A DNA stretch of 64,000 nt, from NCBI RefSeq assembly GCF_019175385.1, contig NC_083338.1, positions 89,921,777 to 89,985,776 on the forward strand, given 5' to 3'. Each line of letters opens with the position of its first letter. Positions within the stretch are counted from its first letter, which is position 1. This DNA is from Lycium barbarum (lineage: Eukaryota; Streptophyta; Magnoliopsida; Solanales; Solanaceae). This document shows positions 24,857 to 35,388 of the stretch, piece after piece. A program made the position numbers and the translations under genes. The notes beneath the pieces are model-generated. The model was not told the DNA's origin. It searched no databases and saw only the letters and a program-made list of their open reading frames with translations.

Positions 24857-24894
24857 CGTCCAAAGAAAAGGACGTCTGTACGAATATTGTACTG
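24857..24894 (-). other. Conserved LTR double hairpin (element B 5' LTR)
   Basis: Sense CAGTAC-N7-GTACAG (one A-A mismatch), spacer, then CGTCC-N8-GGACG. The second stem differs from the CCCCC/GGGGG form but still pairs fully. Confidence 0.72.
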
Positions 24895-25176
24895 AGTATG
24901 TAAGGTAGGAATGAAATAAACAAGCATAATAGAAAGATCATGAGTCATGAGACAGAGATATAACCTGCACAAGTGTCAGAGGCAATCGTATTACTTACAT
25001 ATATCACATTTTACATAATCATAGCATACGTATCATTACATCCCATACATCATCATATAAGCCATCACATACATCCTCACATCATAATCTGCATCGTCAC
25101 CCTCGTCCGGGTAACCCTCATATGCCGCACACTAGTGGCGATCATGCCCGGCCCTCTCAGCTCGGTGTAAACATAG

Positions 25177-25328
25177 CAGCCCGCATTAGCGGTGACATGC
25201 CCGGCCATATAGGCGCGGTGGAATCATACGCAGCCCGCATTAGCGGTGACATGCCCGGCATATAGGCGCGGTGGAATCATACGCAGCCCGCATTAGCTGT
25301 GACATGCCCGGCCATATAGGCGCGGTGA
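25177..25328 (-). repeat. Three 54-bp tandem repeats in element B 5' LTR
   Basis: Units at 25177-25230, 25231-25283 and 25284-25328, sharing cagcccgcattag and gacatgcccgg. The 3' LTR keeps one unit near 14370. Confidence 0.92.
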
Positions 25329-26589
25329 AAATCTCATCATCACAGAATCAATCATAACACATCACTATTATATATATCTCATGCCATAGCATCATGTTAT
25401 CATTTCTTAGTATTCCATGTATCCCATAGTTGTATTACAAGTTAGCATGATTCATCATCTTATTGACATAGCATATTTTAGCATTATGAGCATACATTAG
25501 GCTTTTGGGCAACCACACTATGTAGGGGTGACGTAAGGTCGTGAACCCCCGATCGTATTATGGACATTCATGAGTATCATGCCTCGCCTTGAAGGGAATA
25601 AAGCATAAGGCGAGTATTAACAATAATGACATCATTAGCATTGTAGGAATATTGTGCCACAATTTCTTGAGTTTCTATACTCTAGCTCATCATCATCATT
25701 ATCATGCTCATAGGTGATTTAATATATAGAAGGACTCATAAGCTTCATCTTGTAGAAATATTATGGAAAACATGAGGGATTCATGCCTTTGAAAGAAGAG
25801 TTAAGCCTCACATACCGTTTTCGTTTAAGCAATCTAGCGTTCGCTTATTCTCCTTCAACGTCGCGTCTCTACCTTCAAAAGAGGATTCGTACTAACGTTA
25901 GTTGACCAACTATAGGAACACGCTACTATTTCTAGAAACAATTGGGCAGCACTTCCTTTGTTTATACTACTTTTCCCATGTTCCATATCGACTCCCAACG
26001 ATCACAACAACAAGCACAATATAGCAATCAACAATCGTCATTCATATACAATAACCATGATCCACCATTTCTCTTCATTTCTTCACATTTATGGTTCTAG
26101 CTTGTTATCGAATTTCCTTGTATTTGATACTTCTTTCATGACCTAACATCATTTACAACGTATTCATGATCATAGCACACCAACATTCATGATCCAACCT
26201 AGCTATCACCCAACTATGGCACTATTCACTCAGTAATGGTCCATTTTCTATGTCTTGCTACAATTCAAGTGTCTTAATCTTTCAATGCCTTAAACAACAT
26301 GAAATGGTCATGAAACTTACCTTGGTTGATGGTGGAACAAGCCTTGATTGGAGGTTCTACCTTAGCACCAAAAGGTTCTATTTCTTTGAAGAAGATGAGC
26401 TTTACTTGAGTTTCATACACTTTGTTCCATAGATTTGGTGTTGATGATCTTAGTTTTCCTTTGATTTCTCTTGTAGTGGAGGAGTGGAGAGTTTTCTAGA
26501 TGGTTCTTGAAGAGTGGAGAGTGAATGAAATGAAAAATGAAATGAAAGGGTCCCTAATATTAAAGATACAAAGCTGGCCGACCATCTTT

Positions 26590-26742
26590 ATACGGACCAA
26601 CATACGGTCCGTATAATATTTACTGACCGTATGTTGGGACCATATATTTGGTCCAGTGAAACTTGGTGTTCTGGGCTGGATCTACGGACTGGACATACGG
26701 TCCGTATATATTATACGACCAGTAAGTCTGGCCGTATGTTGT
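26590..26742 (-). promoter_or_regulatory. CCGTAT/ATACGG cluster in U3 of element B 5' LTR
   Basis: Counterpart of the cluster at 15686-15842, with the same spacing of ATACGGTCCGTAT palindromes. Confidence 0.55.
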
Positions 26743-27086
26743 CCAGTTCTCCGGAACTTGTTTTCGTCGACTCGTTTGATCTCCGATCCTTATGGAACCT
26801 TCTTGGCACTTGTTTAACAACTCAATACCAATCTTTAGGGACATTATTACTCTTCTCTAAGACATCATTGTGCCATCATGGACTTGTTGTTCGAAATCCT
26901 TATCCGATACTCAACGTATGATTCGCTTTCCTTAACATCTTTCTTTCTTCGCATTGAATACCTTTAAAACCTCGTTGAGGGTCATCTAATACTCTTTCTT
27001 CTCGTCAAAACATCGCATATGCTATGTCCTCTACTAGCCTGTTCACTGCACATATACGGGGGATTTTTCCAAGGTGTAACATAAGA

Positions 27087-27589
27087 TTTACCTCCAAGAA
27101 TGTCTCCAAAATATATCCAAGAACTGTTCCCCCAAGCTCTAATTTTGAAATGGGAAATAATGAGAGTCTAAGGGCTTATTTAAATTACACTTAATGAAAA
27201 TACTTGGCTCTTCACCGCCACGATGGTAACGGGGCCGCTACTGCGGCGCCGCTTACAGCGCCCAGAAGGCCGCCATAGCGGTCTGGCCAACAATACGCAT
27301 GGCCGCCCTAGCAGCGAACACACCGCAACAATGGTGCCGCTGGGACGGCACTGGTGCCGCCATATCAGGCACCAGGTACCAGAATCCCTCCAATTTTTGT
27401 AAGTCTCAATTGAAATTCCGAGCCATTCCCAAGCCTATCTGCTCACAACCCATACACACAAACCCACACAAAAATATTCTACGAATGTGCTCGTGGCCTC
27501 AGAATTCCCAACGAAGGTCTCGTTGACCGGGTCAAACCCCCAACGCCTTAGTTCTAATTCCCAACCCAAGTCCCAAAATGCATCCAAGT
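27087..27589 (-). mobile_element. Element C 5' LTR, segment 3
   Basis: Continues the C LTR after element B. The reverse complement matches C2 at about 35390-35820, including the GC-rich block around 27225-27380. It is interrupted at 27589 by element D. Confidence 0.78.
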
Positions 27590-28003
27590 TGTCACACCCC
27601 GACTTTACTAGGGTGGGATGGGCACCCGACCCCACACTCGGAGCCGAGCGAACCCGCTGACTCTTATTACGTACTTAATCTCTCTAGACTCTAAACTAAA
27701 TAATCACTAAATACATAATAAGACTTTCAAAAACTCTCTTTTTGTTGCTCTCAAAATCTGTAATCATATGAAACTTTATAGTATACACATAAAGACACGT
27801 CGGCTGATGGAGCCGCTTATAGAACCGACATTCTATACCCACTACTCTGTCTGCAAAGTCTCTAACGTCAATCCAGAAATCCTAGTATACAAGCTCTGAC
27901 TCGGCAGCACTTCCAGGAACAAGTGGAGTCTGCCAACTTCGCTGGAACCTCTTCTATACTAGCTTCTGCTCGTCTGTGTGTACCTGCGCGGCATGAAATG
28001 CAG

Positions 28004-28040
28004 CCCCCGAAGAAGAGGGGTCAGTACGAGTAATGTACTG
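28004..28040 (-). other. Conserved LTR double hairpin (element D 3' LTR)
   Basis: Sense CAGTAC-N7-GTACTG, spacer, then CCCC-N8-GGGG(G). Confidence 0.78.
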
Positions 28041-28259
28041 AGTATGTAAGGCATGAATAGTAACATAGTAAGAGATGAGCGTATGTATTTTAACTGAATG
28101 GAAATATGGAACATATCATAAGATAAGAGAGTAACCTGTACATGTGAGTGCCTCTGAGGGCGGATGCCATGCATGCTTAATGCTGCGGAACGTGCAGCCC
28201 GACCCATATACATATCATACTTTACTTTCTTTGAAAACATTTCTTTTTCATATATATAG

Positions 28260-28560
28260 AAAATAGAACATATCATATTGCCGAGGCGTCGGCTCCGATC
28301 CATTTAACCACATATGTGCCACGGCCGGGCATCCCGCGTCCGGGATGATATCATGTCATATAATACCAACTGATCAGGTGGATACGCGTATATAACGCTC
28401 TGCCCTTTTTCCCATCTTCCCCATATAGATATACATATACATATATCATATAATATAGAAATAGTTCTTATCATATTGCCGAGGCGTCGGCAGCCGATCC
28501 ATTTAACCACATATGCCCCGCGTCCGGGACGATATCATACTCCAACTGATCAGGTGGCTA
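28260..28560 (-). repeat. ~185-bp tandem repeat, element D 3' LTR
   Basis: About one and a half units of a block running from gccgaggcgtcgg through the ccgcgtccggga motif to the atacatatac run. The other LTR has one unit more. Confidence 0.8.
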
Positions 28561-29315
28561 CGCGTATATAACGCTCTAACCTTCCCCGTACTTCCCCATA
28601 TACATATACATATACATATACATATAAACATATATCATCTATACAGCATGCATGAGAGCCCAAGAAAGTCATGTATCCATCGGAGTGACGTAAGGTCGGT
28701 AACCTCCGATTACATTATGGAATAATCAAGATCGTAGTGTCTCACCTTGAAGGAACAATTATCATAAGGCGAGACGAGCAATGAATAACAGCATACGTAA
28801 ACCGACTCTGAAGACTCAAAAAAAAGTTTCGGGTCAATCCGATTTAGTATAAGAAAGTTATGAGCGTTTAAAGTACAGAACTTTCTACGATCATTTCAGA
28901 AGCCATTTTTGAAAAACCATTCTTGTCATGGTTTTCTTAAAAAATATTCTCATCCTTAATATCATCAATATCGTCGTAAATGTTATCATAAAAGCTTACA
29001 ATACCACAAACCTTTGTTTTGGAGAAATACGAACATTTTGGAAAACATTGACGGGTTATCGGAAAAGAGAATTATGCCTTGGAATCATAACCATCTAACT
29101 TTTGAAAAACAAGTAAGATATGGAAACAATTATGAAATCATAACATCGAGATCATGCCTTGAAAGAAAGGGACGAGCCTTAACATACCTGTGCCGCGCCT
29201 TACTAATTACGCTTATTCGTCCAACTTGTTAGTCTACATTCAAGAAGATCGACACTATCGTTAGATTTATCAACATATACTTGTATTAGCCTTTCAAGTA
29301 CATTCACTTATGGTA

Positions 29316-29376
29316 TGCCGAAATTTCGGCAGCATCTCCCCTATAAATATACCACCCCCGAGATTCTAACTCGGCC
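29316..29376 (-). promoter_or_regulatory. Putative LTR core promoter module (element D 3' LTR)
   Basis: Sense CCGAG-N8-CTCGGGGGTGG, TATATTTATAGGGG, then the perfect 16-bp palindrome TGCCGAAATTTCGGCA. Confidence 0.55.
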
Positions 29377-30876
29377 AATTTTAGTCAACAACAATCCGGG
29401 AATTCAACCCGGCCAAACCAACAACAATACTAGCAATTATTCTAGCAACACTCCAACATTCAATTCAATTCTATTCTATTCTATTCAATTCAATTCAATT
29501 CACATAACTTTCAAAACGATTTAATCAACATACTACTCCATCCAATACCTTCCAAATTTAACAAAACCAATGACAACCCATTTCCTTTCCTTCCAAATTC
29601 ATGAACTACATACTAACAACATCATATTAACAACACCACACTAACAACATTACCTTCCATGCATGCAAGAACATTATATTCAATTTACATAAACTTCTAA
29701 AACAAGTCTCCAACTACTACAACTTCATTAAGATCATTCAGCTTTTATTAGCAACATAGAATCCACACAATAACAACAATTATACACGGCCATACATACA
29801 CACCACACCTCACGGCTACATTCACAACTTCCATATTCTTCATGAATTTCACTCATTTTATACACTACAACACGCACAAACATCCATAACATATAAAAGA
29901 GGATGAATTCTTGCCTTTCCTTCTTAGCTCCTCACTTAGCTATGATTTGTAACTTGTAAGAATATGTGTTCTTCTCGCTCCAACAACTACTCCATGTTCA
30001 TGAGGACCTTCCATTTGCTTGGAATACTAGAAGAAATAAATTTTTCTTGATCAACTTCCATGACTCCATTTTTGTGGTCCTTGGTCGAATGCCTTTGTCC
30101 TCTCTCTTTTTTTCTTCCATTTCCATCACAAGGCTTCAACAACACAATTAACATAACAAATAAAATTTTAATCATCCCTATCCATCAACCCCATTTTCGT
30201 CCATACACACATATTCCCATAACACACAATTTTTCATACTCTACATTCCTTTCCACATTCTACAACACATATATATATTTCTTCCAAGACAAAAGAAGTA
30301 AAATCTTACCTTTTTCCTCTTAGCTTCTTCACTTGACCAAGGAGCTAATTTGACGAAACAAGCGGCCTATCTTCCGAAACAACTACACCACGTTGTAGAG
30401 GGTCCTCAAATTTGTAGAAATACCACAAGAAAACAATTTTTGGAACAAGATTTTAAGGGCTGAAATTTTGGGGTCATTGGCCGAATGGCCTTCAACTTTT
30501 GCTCTTCCTCTTTTGGTTTTCTCCTTCTCTTATTTCTTGAAGCTTCTAAGGATAATGATCCTCTTTTAACTAATTTAACACATGGAAAATTTAATAAACC
30601 CCATGGGCTTGGGCCATGTATGGCCGGCCACCCCCTCACTTTTGGGCCTTATTTTCTCTTTTTTTTTTGAGCCCATTTGGTTATGAACCTTATTTTTGTA
30701 ATTCCCGAAACTAATTTCCAAAATTCCAATTTTTCCCTTGGCCTTCCTCAATATTTTCACATTAATATTTCATGAACAACACACATGTATTAATTAAAAT
30801 CAACATGTGACTTTATTTCTTACAAGTCGAAATTATTTCGAATTTTTCCGAATATACGAAAATACGGGGTATAACA

Positions 30877-31886
30877 TTTTTACTATCAACTAGCCACAAA
30901 AATACCTCCAACCACTGTTCAAGCCTATCCTAGTTCCAAAGTGGTAATGCACTTTCTGTCTCTTCACTGATCTAGTTTGCCTCGTCCTACGCGTCTTCCT
31001 ATGGTCTCCAACCATCCCGTATATCCTAGTTTTCCTTAGACTACCCTAGCTTTTCATTTGTCTCTTATATCTCAATCTATAGAATTTCTTGCCAACTTCC
31101 CAGGGGGTCACCCATCATAGAATTGCTCCCACCTGAGCACGCTTAACCCAAAAACTTCACTGGAATTCGGTGCCTTAATGCCGATATTTTCGCGTCCGCT
31201 TCCTCACATGACCTTTATTACATGTTCTGGAGCAATTCGAAGTCTTACAGATTCTGGGACGTTTTCGTAACACCTCCTTTCGTTTATAATTACTATTTTG
31301 CCCTTCTTGATTTCCAATGTTCACCTTCCGCCTGTGTGTATGGCCACCTCCTATCCTGGACTTCCAGATTCCCGATGGCAATGATCACACCTTCATCGCC
31401 ATGCCAAATAAATAACCTTTCTGAAACAGCGCATCTCACTTATTACCTTGTTTACAATATTTCCTTCCCACGCTTCTTCCTGTTAGACGTATCTATTCTA
31501 GTAGAATCTCCGTTACCATCTTTACTTTTCAAAGTTTGTACGCAGCAAATATCGACAGTACCTTACAGAACATACGACTATATGACATATTCCAGCCGTC
31601 CAGAACTTCCAGTTCCAAGTAACAGAACAAATATTCAGACTTACCTCTGTGACTTGCCATGTCGTCCCTCGCCTTCTTCCGTCGATACTAGGCGTCTGCG
31701 GAAATCAACGATTAGTAGAAGGAATCTTATTTGCTATGACTTGGCTCTATCGCACGATCTAAGACAGAAAGAAGGTCAACAATCCCTAGATGCCCCGCAG
31801 CCTCCTGTTTATAAATGTGGCCGGCTTCACACCCATAAACAGGACTCTACTGGACACGACTTTGCAGACAACCCTTAGACCGACCT
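30877..31886 (-). other. Element D internal region
   Basis: About 1 kb, non-coding in element sense. It is homologous to the 3' internal modules of A and E around the 5S-like segment. An antisense ORF (31222-31878, 218 codons) has no recognisable domain and I treat it as chance. Confidence 0.75.
31078..31195 (-). other. 5S rRNA-derived sequence in element D
   Basis: Minus strand. GGTTAAGCGTGCTCAGG, then GGGAGCA, then GATGGGTGACCCCC and TGGGAAGT match the 5S internal control region. Upstream, GCATTAAGGCACCGAATTCC aligns to the 5' half. Same orientation as the element. Confidence 0.85.
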
Positions 31887-31898
31887 GCTCTGATACCA
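31887..31898 (-). other. Primer binding site of element D
   Basis: Sense TGGTATCAGAGC, three bases from the 5' LTR. Confidence 0.95.
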
Positions 31899-32314
31899 CT
31901 TTGTCACACCCCGACTTTACTAGGGTGTGATGGGCACCCGCCCCACACTCGAAGCTGAGCGAACCCGATGACTCTTATTACGTACTTAATCTCTCTAGAC
32001 TCTAAACTAAATAATCATGAAATACATAATAAGACTTTTAAAAACCCTCTTTCTGTTGCTCTCAAAATCTGTAATCATATGAAACTTTATAGTATACACA
32101 TAAAGACACGTCGGCTGATGGAGCCGCTTACAGAACCGACATTCTATACCCACGACTCTGTCTGCAAAGTCTCTAACGTCAATCCAGAAATCCTAGTATA
32201 CAAGCTCTGACTCGGCAGCACTTCCAGGAACAAGTGGAGTCTGCCAACTTCGCTGGAACCTCTTCTATACTAGCTTCTGCTCGTCTGTGTGTACCTGTGC
32301 GGCATGAAACGCAG

Positions 32315-32351
32315 CCCCCGAAGAAGAGGGGTCAGTACGAGTAATGTACTG
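32315..32351 (-). other. Conserved LTR double hairpin (element D 5' LTR)
   Basis: Same as at 28004-28040. Confidence 0.78.
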
Positions 32352-32574
32352 AGTATGTAAGGCATGAATAGTAACATAGTAAGAGATGAGCGTATGTATA
32401 TTAACTGAATGGAAATATGGAACATATCATAAGATAAGAGAGTAACCTGTACATGTGAGTGCCTCTGAGGGCGGATGCCATGCATGCTTAATGCTGCGGA
32501 ACGTGCAGCCCGACCCATATACATATCATACCTTACTTTCTTTGAAAACATTTCTTTTTCATTTATATAGAAAA

Positions 32575-33060
32575 TAGAACATATCATATTGCCGAGGCGT
32601 CGGCTCCGATCCATTTAACCACATATGTGCTAGGGCCGGGCATCCCGCGTCCGGGATGATATCATGTCATATAATACCAACAGATCAGGTGGATACGCGT
32701 ATATAACGCTCTGCCCTTTTTCCCATCTTCCCCATATAGATATACATATACATATATCATATAATATAGAAATAGTTCTTATCATATTGCCGAGGCGTCG
32801 ACAGCCGATCCATTTAACCACATATGCCCCGCGTCCGGGATGATATCATGTCATATAATACCAACTGATCAGGTGGATACGCGTATATAACGCTCTGCCC
32901 TTTTTCCCATCTTCCCCATATAGATATACATATACATATATCATATAATATAGAAATAGTTCTTATCATATTACCGAGGCGTCGGCAGCCGATCCATTTA
33001 ACCACATATGCCCCGCGTCCGGGACGATATCATACTCCAACTGATCAGGTGGCTACGCGT
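32575..33060 (-). repeat. ~185-bp tandem repeat, element D 5' LTR
   Basis: Two nearly identical units beginning at about 32630 and 32821 plus a further partial unit to about 33060. One unit more than in the 3' LTR. Confidence 0.85.
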
Positions 33061-33810
33061 ATATAACGCTCTGACCTTCCCCGTACTTCCCCATATACAT
33101 ATACATATACATATACATATAAACATATATCATCTATACAGCATGCATGAGAGCCCAAGAAAGTCATGTATCCATCGGAGTGACGTAAGGTCGGTAACCT
33201 CCGATTACATTATGGAATAATCAGGATCGTCGTGTCTCACCTTGAAGGAACAATTATCATAAGGCGAGACGAGCAATGAATAACAGCATACGTAAACCGA
33301 CTCTGAAGACTCAAAAAAAAGTTTCGGGTCAATCCGATTTAGTATAAGAAAGTTATGAGCGTTTAAAGTACAGAACTTTCTACGATCATTTCAGAAGCCA
33401 TTTTTGAAAAATCATTCTTGTCATGGTCTTCTTAAAAAATATTCTCATCCTTAATATCATCAATATCGTCGTAAATTGTATCATAAAAGCTTACAATACC
33501 ACAAACCTTTGTTTTGGAGAAATACGAACATTTTGGAAAACATTGAAGGGTTATCGGAAAAGAGAATTATGGCTTGGAATCATAACCATCTAACTTTTGA
33601 AAAACAAGTAAGATATGGAAACAATTATGAAATCATAACATCGGGATCATGCCTTGAAAGAAAGGGACGAGCCTTAACATACCTGTGTCGCGCCTTACTA
33701 ATTACGCTTATTCGTCCAAGTTGTTAGTCTACATTCAAGAAGATCGACACTATCGTTAGATTTATCAACATATACTTGTCTTAGCCTTTCAAGTACATTC
33801 ACTTATGGTC

Positions 33811-33871
33811 TGCCGAAATTTCGGCAGCATCTCCCCTATAAATATACCACCCCCGAGATTCTAACTCGGCC
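33811..33871 (-). promoter_or_regulatory. Putative LTR core promoter module (element D 5' LTR)
   Basis: Same arrangement as 29316-29376, with the 16-bp palindrome intact. Confidence 0.55.
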
Positions 33872-35204
33872 AATTTTAATCAACAACAATCCGGGAATTC
33901 AACCCGGCCAAACCAACAACAATACTAGCAATTATTCTAGCAACACTCCAACATTCAATTCAATTCTATTCTATTCTATTCAATTCAATTCTATTCAATT
34001 CACATAACTTTCAAAACGATTTAATCAACATACTACTCCATCAAATACCTTCCCAATTTAACAAAACCAATGACAACCCATTTCCTTTCCTTCCAAATTC
34101 ATGAACTACACACTAACAACATCATATTAACAACACCACACTAACAACATTACCTTCCATGCATGCAAGAACATTATATTCAATTTACATAAACTTCTAA
34201 AACAAGTCTCCAACTACTACAACTTCATTAAGATCATTCAGCTTTTATTAGCAACATAGAATCCACACAATAACAACAATTATACACGGCCATACATACA
34301 CACCACACCTCACGGCTACATTCACAACTTCCATATTCTTCATGAATTTCACTCATTTTATACACTACAACACGCACAAACATCCATAACATATAAAAGA
34401 GGATGAATTCTTACCTTTCCTTCTTAGCTCCTCACTTAGCTATGATTTGTAACTTGCAATAATATGTGTTCTTCTCGCTCCAACAACTACTCCATGTTAA
34501 TGAGGACCTTCCAATTGCTTGGAATACTAGAAGAAATAAATTTTTCTTGATCAACTTCCATGACTCCATTTTTGTGGTCCTTGGCCGAGTGCCTTTGTCC
34601 TCTTTTTTTTTTTTTTCGTTCTTTCTTTTTCTCCAATTAATTTTGATGACCTTCTCATATATATATACATATGTGTTCCACCACTTCTATATATTTATAC
34701 TTAGGTCCCTCAAATAAAAATATGGTCACATGTCCCCTTCTTCATTTTTCTAGAATTTTCTTGAAAATAACAAAGAAGACTAAGTGTCTTCTTTTACAAG
34801 ACTTAGTCCATACATCTTTTACAATTTATAATTAGCCCCCATTAAATAATAAAAATGTGGACATACACCACACATGCCACACGACCAACTTGGAAGTTTT
34901 CATGAATTTTCTTGAACACTTTGGTCCCTCAAGAACTTTCTTGAACACCTTGTGAAATTCCCATTTTGCCACTCGACTTTCCTCAATATTACCATTTTTC
35001 CCTTAACCTTCTACATTAGTTTCATGAACCATTTTGCAAATTCCTCTTTTTACTCTTAACCTTTCTCAATATTTCCATACTACCAACGTTCGTAAATAAT
35101 ATCCATCACCAACTTGTTCATAATTTTTTTTTGACGATGGTCATTCCCTTAACTTACCACGACTTTCTTAAAATATCTGAACGTATAAAATACGGGATAT
35201 AACA

Positions 35205-35388
35205 CAAGTGCATTGGGAACCGAACAAAATATACACACAAGTTATAAGCAACCATCCAGACCACTCGAAATCAACGAATTTATAAAAAGGATTTGTTTAC
35301 CTAGAAGTCAACTTCGGGTCAAAATACGCTAGTCAATGCTCGGAAAAGGCGAAAATGCCGAAAAGACTATAACGAATAAACGAATCGT
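35205..35388 (-). mobile_element. Probable U3 end of element C LTR, segment 4
   Basis: Sequence resuming after D (CAAGT duplication). By continuity it should belong to the C LTR, but C2 does not cover it, so the outer boundary of C is not proven. Confidence 0.45.

Larger units (their letters stand above)
14059..27081 (-). mobile_element. Element B: Tekay/Del-type chromovirus, decayed
   Basis: Full-length minus-strand LTR retrotransposon of 13.0 kb (9.9 kb without its nested solo LTR). It is flanked by a perfect duplication, TAAGA at 14054-14058 and 27082-27086. Order in sense: 5' LTR, tRNA-iMet primer site, Gag, protease, RT, RNase H, integrase with C-terminal chromodomain, polypurine tract, 3' LTR. 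All reading frames are interrupted. It sits inside the LTR of element C. Confidence 0.95.
24455..27081 (-). repeat. Element B 5' LTR
   Basis: 2627 bp, TGTCACGACCC... to ...GGTGTAACA on the plus strand. It retains the segment lost from the 3' LTR. Confidence 0.95.
27590..30876 (-). repeat. Element D 3' LTR (chimeric)
   Basis: 3287 bp. It matches the 5' LTR from 27590 to about 30115, then diverges completely. The inner about 760 bp (30116-30876) resemble the start of F-type LTRs (sense TGTTATACCCCGTATTTTCG, and later the CCATGGGGT and GGCCGGCCA neighbourhood). Confidence 0.85.
27590..35204 (-). mobile_element. Element D: very short-bodied non-autonomous LTR element
   Basis: Flanked by a perfect duplication, CAAGT at 27585-27589 and 35205-35209. 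LTRs of about 3.3 kb enclose only about 1.0 kb of non-coding internal sequence, with a tRNA-iMet primer site and a 5S-like segment. No Gag or Pol, and no recognisable polypurine tract next to the 3' LTR. The LTRs belong to the same broad family as those of A. Confidence 0.93.
31902..35204 (-). repeat. Element D 5' LTR
   Basis: 3303 bp, TGTCACACCCCG... to ...GGGATATAACA on the plus strand. It keeps a D-type U3 end, unlike the 3' LTR. Confidence 0.93.

Noticed and set aside
25177..25328. Regularly repeated 54-bp units that might suggest a CRISPR array
   Set aside because: Units are contiguous without spacers, in a plant LTR.
27225..27380. GC-rich block that could be a CpG-island promoter or exon of a host gene
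   Set aside because: The same block occurs in C2 (35540-35700), so it belongs to the repeated LTR.
28304..28510. Small repeated ORFs in D LTRs (also 32630-33005)
   Set aside because: They follow the ~185-bp tandem repeat and have no protein-like features.
31222..31878. 218-codon ORF on the plus strand in element D
   Set aside because: Antisense to the element, overlaps the 5S-like segment, no domain or compositional sign of a protein.
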